Assembly (NCBI GenBank): GCA_903925005.1
Contig: CAIYDX010000389.1
Location: 1-39,753, forward strand
Direction: 5' to 3'
Source: an uncultured Geobacteraceae bacterium
GTDB taxonomy: Bacteria > Desulfobacterota > Desulfuromonadia > Geobacterales > Pseudopelobacteraceae
Length of the DNA stretch: 39,753 nt
The notes beneath the pieces were generated by a model. That model did not search any database. It saw only the letters and a list, made by a program, of their open reading frames with translations, and was not told the origin of the DNA. Below, one piece after another: positions 33,606 to 39,753 of this stretch (position 1 is its first letter; the number at the start of each line of letters is the position of its first letter). Position numbers and translations under genes: made by a program.

Positions 33606-34481
33606 TTACACTTTCTTCTGGATTTTGCGCCCTAACAGTCCGGTAGGTCTTACCAGCAGCACCAGCACCAGAATGGTAAAGGCGATGGCATCCCGGTAGG
33701 ATGAAAAGCCGATAGCAACTCCGGCTACTTCGGTAACCCCCAACAACAGACCGCCCAGCATGGCGCCCGGTATCGAGCCGATTCCACCCAGCACCGCAGC
33801 GGCAAAGGCTTTCAGCCCCGCCATCAACCCCATATTGAACGATACCGCGTTAAAGAGCAGTCCGACCAGAACCCCGCCGGCGGCAGCCAGTGCCGAACCG
33901 AGCGCGAAGGTAAAGGATATTACCATGTTGACGTTGATGCCCATCAGTGCGGCGGTATTGTAATCTTCCGAGGTTGCCCGCATGGCCTTGCCGATCTTTG
34001 TTTTATGGACAATAAATTCGAGAGCAATCATCAGGCTTGCCGATATTGAGATGATTAGGAGCTGGAGTGTGGAGATCTCCGCGGAGCCGATCCGGATCTG
34101 GCTGACCGGAAAAACATCTTCCGGGTACCCCTTGGCATTGGCGCCAAAGAGCATCTGAGCAAGGGTCGAAAGGAAGATCGATACACCGATCGCTGAAATA
34201 AGAGCCGACAGTCGTGAAGATTTGCGGAGCGGACGGTACGCAACCCGCTCGATGAAGACGCCAAGCAGTATGCAGGTCAGCATTGCAATCAGCATCGCAA
34301 CAAAAAAATTCAGCTTGAGTATGGCTGTCGCGAACAGACCGGCAAACGCACCGACCATGTAGATTTCTCCGTGGGCAAAGTTGATCAGGGTGATGATGCC
34401 ATAGACCATCGTATACCCCAGAGCGATCAAGGCGTAGGTGCTTCCCAGGGCGATACCGTTAATCAACTGCTGGAAAAACAT
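33606..34481 (-). CDS. livH: Branched-chain amino acid ABC transporter permease LivH
   Basis: 291 residues from the ATG after AGGAG. About eight helices; typical segments are QQLINGIALGSTYALIALGYTMVYG, NFAHGEIYMVGAF and AAVLGGIGSIPGAMLGGLLLGV. The EAA-like loop is RATSEDYNTAALMGINVNMVI. Its start lies beyond the hairpin that separates it from livK. It forms the channel with LivM. Confidence 0.94.
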   Translation of the reverse strand: MFFQQLINGIALGSTYALIALGYTMVYGIITLINFAHGEIYMVGAFAGLFATAILKLNFFVAMLIAMLTCILLGVFIERVAYRPLRKSSRLSALISAIGVSIFLSTLAQMLFGANAKGYPEDVFPVSQIRIGSAEISTLQLLIISISASLMIALEFIVHKTKIGKAMRATSEDYNTAALMGINVNMVISFTFALGSALAAAGGVLVGLLFNAVSFNMGLMAGLKAFAAAVLGGIGSIPGAMLGGLLLGVTEVAGVAIGFSSYRDAIAFTILVLVLLVRPTGLLGRKIQKKV

Positions 34482-34522
34482 GTGAGCTCCTAGTTGAAGA
34501 AAAATGCACATTCATATACAAA

Positions 34523-34551
34523 TGCGGCGTCGGTAACGGGCCGACGCCGCA
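34523..34551 (-). repeat. Intercistronic stem-loop between livK and livH
   Basis: TGCGGCGTCGG and CCGACGCCGCA form a perfect 11-bp G/C-rich stem with a 7-base loop, 15 bases after livK. The T content that follows on the minus strand is low. It probably protects the binding-protein message or partly terminates, giving more LivK than membrane subunits, as in other binding-protein operons. Confidence 0.7.
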
Positions 34552-34565
34552 ATGATCTACGATGA

Positions 34566-35741
34566 CTAGTCCATCTTTATCGGGACTTTGGTGCTAAGAA
34601 CAAACGAGCCGTTTTTGACTGTCAACAGGCAGACAGCCGACTTAATCGGTTCGCGGTTGGCGCGGATCGTAACGGTACCGGAAACTCCCTGGAAATTTTT
34701 TGTCTGCGCTAATGCGGTTTTGAACACCTTTGGATCGGTGCTGTTGGAACGTTTGATGGCATCGGCAATCATCATGACGCCGTCATAACCTTGTGCGGCA
34801 TACAGGCCGGGGATCTGGCCCGAATACTTTTTCTTATATGATTCGATGAATTTTGCAGTCACTGGAGGCGCCTGTTCCGGGGAGAATCCGAGTGCGAGCA
34901 TGGAACCTTCGGTCGCGGAACCTCCCAGTTTGATGAATTCGGGAGAGAAGAGGCCGTCGCCGCCGAACATGTTGGCTTTGACCCCCTGTTTGCGGGCCTC
35001 TTTCATGATCAGGGCGCCTTCGGTATAGTAGCCGGAGAAGAAGATTACATCGGGATTCTTGGCTTTGATGTTGGTAACCTGGCCGCTGAAATCCTTGTCG
35101 CCATCCTTGATTTTCTCATCGGCAACAATTTCAATCCCCTTCCCCTTGGCGGCATCGCGGAAAGTCTGTGTGAAACCAACACTGTAGTCGTTGTTATCAG
35201 AGGTAATGACGGCAACCTTTTTGTATTTGAGGCCATTAGCAAAGTAGTCAATACAGGCAGGAATGGCAACGCTGTCGAGCAGCGTATTGCGGAAAATGAA
35301 ATCGCCATTTTCAACAACGCCAGGTCCGGTAGAGCCGGCTGAAAGGAGAACGATCTGGGCTTTCTGGGCGATTGGCGCGGCAACCTTGGTAATGCCGGTG
35401 GTAGGGTCACCGATGATGGCAATGACATTGTCGCGGCTGATGAGCTTCTGGGTGACGGAAGCACCTTCCTGCTTGTCGCCACGGTTGTCGGCCTCGATAA
35501 TTTCAATCTTCTTGCCTAAAATGCCCCCCGAGGCATTCAGGTCATCGGCAGCTATCTTCATGGCTTCAAGTGTCGGTTTGCCGAACATGGCAACGTCACC
35601 GGTCAAGGCGCCGAGAAAACCTATTTTAATGGTGTCGGAAGCGGCTTTAGACGCTTCATCTTTCTTTTTGCAACCTGCGGATACGACGCATAGGGCAAAA
35701 ATGGCGGACAAGAACAGTACGGCACTCTTTTTTAAGTTCAT
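34566..35741 (-). CDS. livK: Branched-chain amino acid ABC transporter substrate-binding protein LivK
   Basis: 391 residues from the ATG after AAGGAG; the upstream frame to 35801 is rejected. The signal sequence ends at VVSAGC, a weak lipobox, so the protein may be a lipoprotein or simply secreted. The body is a periplasmic-binding type I fold: IKIGFLGALTGDVAMFGKPTLEAMKIAADDLNASGG, ADNRGDKQEGASVTQKLI, AIIGDPTTGITKVAAPIA, AAQGYDGVMMIADAI. It captures leucine, isoleucine, valine or a related ligand and delivers it to LivHM. It is the first gene of livKHMGF. Confidence 0.94.
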   Translation of the reverse strand: MNLKKSAVLFLSAIFALCVVSAGCKKKDEASKAASDTIKIGFLGALTGDVAMFGKPTLEAMKIAADDLNASGGILGKKIEIIEADNRGDKQEGASVTQKLISRDNVIAIIGDPTTGITKVAAPIAQKAQIVLLSAGSTGPGVVENGDFIFRNTLLDSVAIPACIDYFANGLKYKKVAVITSDNNDYSVGFTQTFRDAAKGKGIEIVADEKIKDGDKDFSGQVTNIKAKNPDVIFFSGYYTEGALIMKEARKQGVKANMFGGDGLFSPEFIKLGGSATEGSMLALGFSPEQAPPVTAKFIESYKKKYSGQIPGLYAAQGYDGVMMIADAIKRSNSTDPKVFKTALAQTKNFQGVSGTVTIRANREPIKSAVCLLTVKNGSFVLSTKVPIKMD

Positions 35742-35949
35742 GACGCTTCTCCTTCTTTTGTGGGATATAGGTGCAATGTCTTCGATAAACTGTAAAAGCA
35801 ATCGATAAGAAAACTTCCCAAGTATCGACCTTTCGAAGATTCAGTGAATACTTTGGAAAGCGATTTAACAACTCATGTATGATATTACGATAGAAAATGC
35901 CAAGCCAAATTCGCAAAAAAATAAAAAAGAAGGGATTTAAATATTTTTG

Positions 35950-35979
35950 TTGACAGTCAGGCGGTAAAAAGAGTACAAG
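35950..35979 (+). promoter_or_regulatory. Possible upstream promoter for the str operon or a leader RNA
   Basis: TTGACA (35950-35955), an 18-base spacer and TACAAG (35974-35979). The -35 box is perfect and the -10 matches 4 of 6. Transcription would begin near 35986, just before a structured-looking stretch. Confidence 0.4.
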
Positions 35980-35985
35980 TTCAAT

Positions 35986-36060
35986 TCCTCAATATAGAGG
36001 GGCAGCAAACGCTACTGATCCGAATGGAGATGTCGGTGAAATTCCGACCCTATCAAATTA
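35986..36060 (+). other. Structured leader-like stretch upstream of rpsL
   Basis: Two small hairpins follow the promoter candidate: CCTC-N6-GAGG (35987-36000) and GTCGG-TGAAATT-CCGAC (36032-36048). The second resembles the GGTGAAA-TCC hairpin of cobalamin riboswitches, but the other conserved parts of that RNA are not found. The remaining sequence between 36060 and 36190 shows nothing recognisable. The other side of the gap (35742-35940) contains the livK leader with no clear promoter. Confidence 0.3.
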
Positions 36061-36198
36061 TTCCATTCCCATCCACTAAATTATCAGAGCGATCAATGTT
36101 GTACCGCAATCTGCAAGCATAACGCCTTGTAATTGTGTATCTGTAAAGCCTTTTGAGTTTAAGTAGACCAAAAAAATGCCACGGACCTAATAAAAAGA

Positions 36199-36228
36199 TT
36201 GACAAAGATTCTTGTCTTTTGTTAGTTT
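36199..36228 (+). promoter_or_regulatory. Probable promoter of rpsL-rpsG-fusA-tuf
   Basis: A perfect TTGACA (36199-36204) is followed after 18 bases by TAGTTT (36223-36228), a weak -10 box. Position (about 60 bases before the rpsL start) and the strong -35 fit a ribosomal-protein promoter. Confidence 0.5.
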
Positions 36229-36288
36229 GCGGATTCGCTCCTTTTTGGGGCAGTTTTGATATTTTTGTATCTGGAGAATTTGACGACT

Positions 36289-36660
36289 ATGCCAACAATC
36301 AACCAGCTGATCAGGTCAGGTAGGGAAAGTAAAAAAGATAAATCAACGGCCCCGGCTCTGAAGAGTTGTCCTCAGAAGCGCGGTGTTTGCACGAGGGTTT
36401 ATACGACAACGCCTAAGAAGCCAAACTCTGCACTTCGTAAAGTAGCTAGGGTTCGCTTGACTAACGGCCTTGAGGTTACTTCATATATTCCGGGTGTTGG
36501 TCATAACCTTCAGGAGCACTCCGTTGTTCTTATTCGCGGCGGCAGAGTTAAAGACCTTCCGGGTGTTCGTTATCACATCGTGCGTGGTACGCTTGACTCG
36601 GTTGGTGTTAAGGGCCGTTTGCAGAGTCGTTCAAAATATGGCGCAAAGCGCCCGAAATAA
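36289..36660 (+). CDS. rpsL: 30S ribosomal protein S12
   Basis: 123 residues from MPTINQLIR; the upstream in-frame start is rejected. It is a small-subunit decoding-centre protein. The conserved [10 protein letters not shown] and [12 protein letters not shown] segments are intact, with the lysines whose change gives streptomycin resistance unaltered and the Asp that is methylthiolated in many bacteria present (KDLPG). It heads the str operon, followed by rpsG after 30 bases. Unlike the usual gene order, rpoC does not precede it here. Confidence 0.98.
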   Translation: MPTINQLIRSGRESKKDKSTAPALKSCPQKRGVCTRVYTTTPKKPNSALRKVARVRLTNGLEVTSYIPGVGHNLQEHSVVLIRGGRVKDLPGVRYHIVRGTLDSVGVKGRLQSRSKYGAKRPK

Positions 36661-36690
36661 TACTGAACCTGTTTAGTTGAGGGGAAATAT

Positions 36691-37161
36691 ATGCCGAGAA
36701 GAAGAGAAGTACCAAAAAGAGTAATTCTGCCGGATCCTAAGTTTAACGACAAGGTTGTTGCTAAGCTGATCAACTCCCTTATGCTTGCAGGTAAGAAAAG
36801 TGTTGCGGAGTCCATCATGTACGGTGCGCTTGATCTTGTTGCGCAGCGAACCAATGATGAAGCGGTTAAAGTGCTCAAAAAGAGCCTTGATAACATTAAG
36901 CCTACGCTGGAAGTTAAATCCCGCCGTGTTGGCGGTTCTACTTATCAGGTGCCTATCGAAGTGCGCCCTGAGCGTCGCATGTCTTTGGCAATGCGTTGGT
37001 TGATCAAGTATTCGACCGCTCGCAGTGAAAAAACGATGAAAGATAAGCTGGCCGGTGAAATCCTGGACGCTTTTAACAATAGAGGGTCTGCGGTAAAGAA
37101 ACGTGAAGATGTCCATAAAATGGCCGAAGCAAACCGTGCTTTCGCTCATTATCGCTGGTAG
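36691..37161 (+). CDS. rpsG: 30S ribosomal protein S7
   Basis: 156 residues, the standard length, after a GGGGAAA ribosome site. Conserved [47 protein letters not shown] and the C-terminal [20 protein letters not shown] identify it. S7 starts assembly of the 30S head by binding 16S rRNA. It lies between rpsL and fusA as in most bacteria. Confidence 0.98.
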   Translation: MPRRREVPKRVILPDPKFNDKVVAKLINSLMLAGKKSVAESIMYGALDLVAQRTNDEAVKVLKKSLDNIKPTLEVKSRRVGGSTYQVPIEVRPERRMSLAMRWLIKYSTARSEKTMKDKLAGEILDAFNNRGSAVKKREDVHKMAEANRAFAHYRW

Positions 37162-37188
37162 AAGTATTATTCGTTTTTGGAGGATTCA

Positions 37189-39267
37189 GTGCCCCGCTTA
37201 GCACCATTAGATAAATATAGAAATATCGGCATCATGGCCCATATCGATGCCGGAAAAACTACTACGACCGAACGTATCCTTTATTATACCGGCGTATCTC
37301 ATAAAATCGGTGAAGTCCACGAAGGCACAGCTACAATGGACTGGATGGAGCAGGAGCAGGAACGTGGCATTACGATCACGTCAGCAGCAACCACCTGCAC
37401 CTGGAATGATCATCGTATTAACATTATCGATACACCTGGTCATGTTGACTTTACTATTGAAGTAGAACGCTCACTGCGCGTACTTGATGGCGCGGTCGCG
37501 GTGTTCTGTTCCGTTGGCGGCGTAGAGCCGCAGTCGGAAACGGTGTGGCGTCAGGCTGATAAATATGGTGTACCCCGAATTGCTTTTATAAATAAGATGG
37601 ATCGCGTCGGTGCCGATTTCTTCCGCGGCGTCTCGATGATTAAAGATCGTCTGAAAGCCAATCCGCTTCCTATTCAGTTGCCGATTGGTAAAGAAGAAAA
37701 CTTCAAGGGGATTATCGACCTTGTAACAATGAAAGCGATATTGTGGGATGATGAGACTCTGGGTGCTACCTATCGTACAGAGGAAATTCCTGCTGATCTG
37801 CTTGATGAAGCAGTTGAGTATCGCGAAAAAATGATTGAAGAAGTATCCAGCCATGATGATGTTCTTATGGAGAAGTATCTCTCCGGTGAAGCGCTGAGTG
37901 AGGCTGAAATTAAGGCTTCAATTCGTGCGTGCACTATTGGTATTAAATTTTGTCCAGTAATATGTGGTTCTTCTTTTAAAAATAAAGGCGTACAAAATCT
38001 TCTCGATGCCGTTGTTGATTACATGCCTTCACCAATGGATATTCCCCCTGTTAAAGGGATTGATACAGACAAAGGGCTCGAAATTGAGCGCTATGCTTCC
38101 GATACTGAGCCTTTCTCCGCTCTCGGTTTCAAGATCATGACCGATCCTTTCGTAGGGCAGTTGACGTTTTTCCGTGTGTACTCAGGCGTTGTTCAGGCCG
38201 GTTCGTATATTTACAACTCGACAAAAGGGAAGCGTGAACGTATCGGACGTATTCTCAAGATGCACGCGAACAAACGTGAAGAAGTTAAGGAAGTCTATGC
38301 CGGCGATATTGCCGCCGCAGTAGGTCTGAAATATACGACTACCGGCGACACGCTGTGTGATGAAGATAAAGCCGTAATCCTGGAGTCAATCGAGTTCCCT
38401 GAACCGGTAATTTCAATCGCTATCGAGCCTAAAACCAAGGCTGAGCAGGAAAAGCTCGGCTTTGGTCTTCAGAAGCTCGCGAGTGAAGATCCTTCCTTCC
38501 GTGTTAAAACGGATGAGGAAACCGGCCAGACCATCATCTCCGGTATGGGCGAGTTGCATCTGGAAATTATTGTAGACCGTTTGATGCGTGAGTTCAAAGT
38601 CGAGGCGAACGTCGGCAAGCCGCAGGTCGCTTATCGTGAAACAATCACCAAGAAGGTCAAGGTGGAAGGTAAGTTTGTTCGCCAGTCCGGTGGTCGTGGT
38701 CAATATGGTCACGTATGGCTTGAAGTTGAGCCGCAGGAAGCTGGCCTAGGGTATGAATTTGTCGATGCGATCAAGGGTGGCGTTGTGCCCCGCGAGTATA
38801 TTCCTGCCGTTGACAAAGGTATTAAGGAAGCGCTCGATAATGGTGTATTAGCCGGATTCCCGGTTGTCGATGTCAAAGTTTCGCTGATTGACGGTTCGTA
38901 TCACGAAGTTGACTCCTCCGAGATGGCTTTTAAAATCGCCGGTTCGATGGGTTTCAAAGAGGGTTGCTCAAAAGCGGGCCCGATTATTCTTGAGCCGATC
39001 ATGTCGGTTGAAGTAGTTGTTCCTGAAGAGTACATGGGCGATGTTATTGGCGATCTTAACTCCAAGCGTGGCCGCATAATGGGTATGGATTCCAGGGCAG
39101 GTGCCCAGGTTATTACCTCCATGGTGCCGCTCGCTCAGATGTTCGGGTATTCAACCGATTTACGTTCTGCCACACAGGGGCGCGCAACGTATGCAATGAC
39201 CTTTGATCATTATGAGCCAGTACCGAAGTCGGTTGCTGAAGAGATAGTTGCAAAAGTAAAGGGTTAA
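37189..39267 (+). CDS. fusA: Translation elongation factor G
   Basis: 692 residues from GTG 37189, placed by GGAGG six bases upstream; an in-frame TTG at 37177 overlaps that site. The GTPase motifs are AHIDAGKTT (G1), [11 protein letters not shown] (G2), DTPGHVDF (G3) and NKMDR (G4). The later domains include [27 protein letters not shown] (II), [14 protein letters not shown] (III), GGRGQYGHV (IV) and the C-terminal domain V ([28 protein letters not shown]). It drives ribosome translocation. It starts 27 bases after rpsG and is followed by tuf after 36 bases. Confidence 0.98.
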   Translation: MPRLAPLDKYRNIGIMAHIDAGKTTTTERILYYTGVSHKIGEVHEGTATMDWMEQEQERGITITSAATTCTWNDHRINIIDTPGHVDFTIEVERSLRVLDGAVAVFCSVGGVEPQSETVWRQADKYGVPRIAFINKMDRVGADFFRGVSMIKDRLKANPLPIQLPIGKEENFKGIIDLVTMKAILWDDETLGATYRTEEIPADLLDEAVEYREKMIEEVSSHDDVLMEKYLSGEALSEAEIKASIRACTIGIKFCPVICGSSFKNKGVQNLLDAVVDYMPSPMDIPPVKGIDTDKGLEIERYASDTEPFSALGFKIMTDPFVGQLTFFRVYSGVVQAGSYIYNSTKGKRERIGRILKMHANKREEVKEVYAGDIAAAVGLKYTTTGDTLCDEDKAVILESIEFPEPVISIAIEPKTKAEQEKLGFGLQKLASEDPSFRVKTDEETGQTIISGMGELHLEIIVDRLMREFKVEANVGKPQVAYRETITKKVKVEGKFVRQSGGRGQYGHVWLEVEPQEAGLGYEFVDAIKGGVVPREYIPAVDKGIKEALDNGVLAGFPVVDVKVSLIDGSYHEVDSSEMAFKIAGSMGFKEGCSKAGPIILEPIMSVEVVVPEEYMGDVIGDLNSKRGRIMGMDSRAGAQVITSMVPLAQMFGYSTDLRSATQGRATYAMTFDHYEPVPKSVAEEIVAKVKG

Positions 39268-39303
39268 TCTAACTTAAATCCGTAACTCAGGAGGGCCTTT
39301 CTC

Positions 39304-39753
39304 ATGGCAAAAGCAAAGTTTCTACGTAATAAAACACATGTAAACATCGGTACGATCGGTCACGTCGACCACGGCAAGACTACCTTGACCGCTGCCATTA
39401 CCAAAGTTCTGGCCGGCAAAGGTCAGGCTGAGTACAAGGCATTCGACCAGATCGACAACGCCCCTGAAGAGCGCGAGCGTGGTATCACCATTGCTACCGC
39501 CCATGTTGAATACGAAACAGACAAACGTCACTATGCTCATGTTGACTGCCCCGGCCATGCCGACTATGTCAAGAACATGATCACCGGTGCTGCGCAGATG
39601 GACGGCGCTATCCTGGTTGTATCCGCAGCTGACGGCCCGATGCCGCAGACTCGCGAGCACATCCTGCTTGCCCGTCAGGTTGGCGTTCCTTATATGGTAG
39701 TATACCTCAACAAGGCCGACATGGTTGACGACGAAGAACTCCTTGAGCTCGTA
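39304..39753 (+). CDS. tuf: Elongation factor Tu, 3' part outside window
   Basis: The first 150 codons are visible after an AGGAGGG site. [43 protein letters not shown] and NKADMVDD are the GTPase motifs. EF-Tu brings aminoacyl-tRNA to the ribosome. The first 15 codons (FLRNKTHVN) are A/T-rich and unlike the usual FxRxKPHVN, while the following DNA is G/C-rich and standard. The gene is cut by the window edge, not by a stop. Confidence 0.97.
   Translation, partial: MAKAKFLRNKTHVNIGTIGHVDHGKTTLTAAITKVLAGKGQAEYKAFDQIDNAPEERERGITIATAHVEYETDKRHYAHVDCPGHADYVKNMITGAAQMDGAILVVSAADGPMPQTREHILLARQVGVPYMVVYLNKADMVDDEELLELV

Noticed and set aside
36025-36060. Cobalamin riboswitch
   Set aside because: Only one hairpin resembles it; the conserved GCCACTG-type core and the kissing-loop partner are not seen, and no B12 gene follows.
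1-39753. CRISPR array, prophage or complete insertion sequence
   Set aside because: No regular short direct repeats with spacers, no phage structural genes and no transposase gene are visible.

Overview
The window looks like a chromosomal segment from a Geobacter-type member of the Desulfuromonadota. This rests on gene content rather than a database match: a short PutA without a DNA-binding domain, an RpoH gene under a CIRCE operator, many sigma-54 signals, a livKHMGF operon, and a tRNA-Thr/Tyr/Gly cluster plus rpsL-rpsG-fusA-tuf. Nothing indicates a plasmid or phage. The only mobile-DNA traces are a short integrase remnant, a toxin-antitoxin pair and small repeats.

Layout. 1-1.45 kb (minus): tRNA-Gly (cut by the window edge), tRNA-Tyr, tRNA-Thr, then rpoH with a sigma-70 promoter directly followed by a near-perfect CIRCE element. 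1.6-4.85 kb (plus): a membrane histidine kinase and an NtrC-type sigma-54 activator in one operon, then a periplasmic retropepsin-like protein. 5.0-8.5 kb: a metal-handling operon (Met/His-rich YtkA-like protein, anchored HMA protein, DUF2318 five-Cys protein, FtsX/MacB-type permease, ABC ATPase) with a 179-bp inverted-repeat element between permease and ATPase. 8.9-9.8 kb: a small secreted protein and a class II (c'-type) monoheme cytochrome. 10.0-14.7 kb: a DUF6502 protein followed by three lipoproteins, two of them tandem paralogues with Met-rich tails, the third carrying about 12 degenerate Ala/Gln-rich repeats. 15.0-21.0 kb: a CusCBA-type Cu(I)/Ag(I) efflux system. 21.1-23.5 kb: a TPR protein, a small membrane protein, a brnTA toxin-antitoxin pair, and two abutting gene remnants, one the C-terminus of an integron-type tyrosine recombinase. 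23.6-26.6 kb (minus): putA. 26.9-31.2 kb: a phosphorelay cluster (single-domain receiver, DUF3365-type kinase, REC-PAS-GAF-HK-REC hybrid kinase). 31.2-35.7 kb (minus): livKHMGF. 36.3-39.75 kb (plus): rpsL-rpsG-fusA-tuf, with tuf cut by the edge.

Main inference. Three operons in the first half (5056, 8923 and 15055) are each preceded by a -24/-12 (GG-N10-GC or GG-N10-GA) sigma-54 promoter. Each also has an upstream dyad with arms of the form TGTNGA...TCNACA, in two cases exactly the same distance from the promoter. The same locus encodes an NtrC-type activator with its kinase. Together these suggest a compact, locally regulated envelope copper/metal-stress regulon running from 1.6 to 21 kb. 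The DUF6502-lipoprotein operon lies inside it without a visible sigma-54 promoter and is the least understood part of the window.
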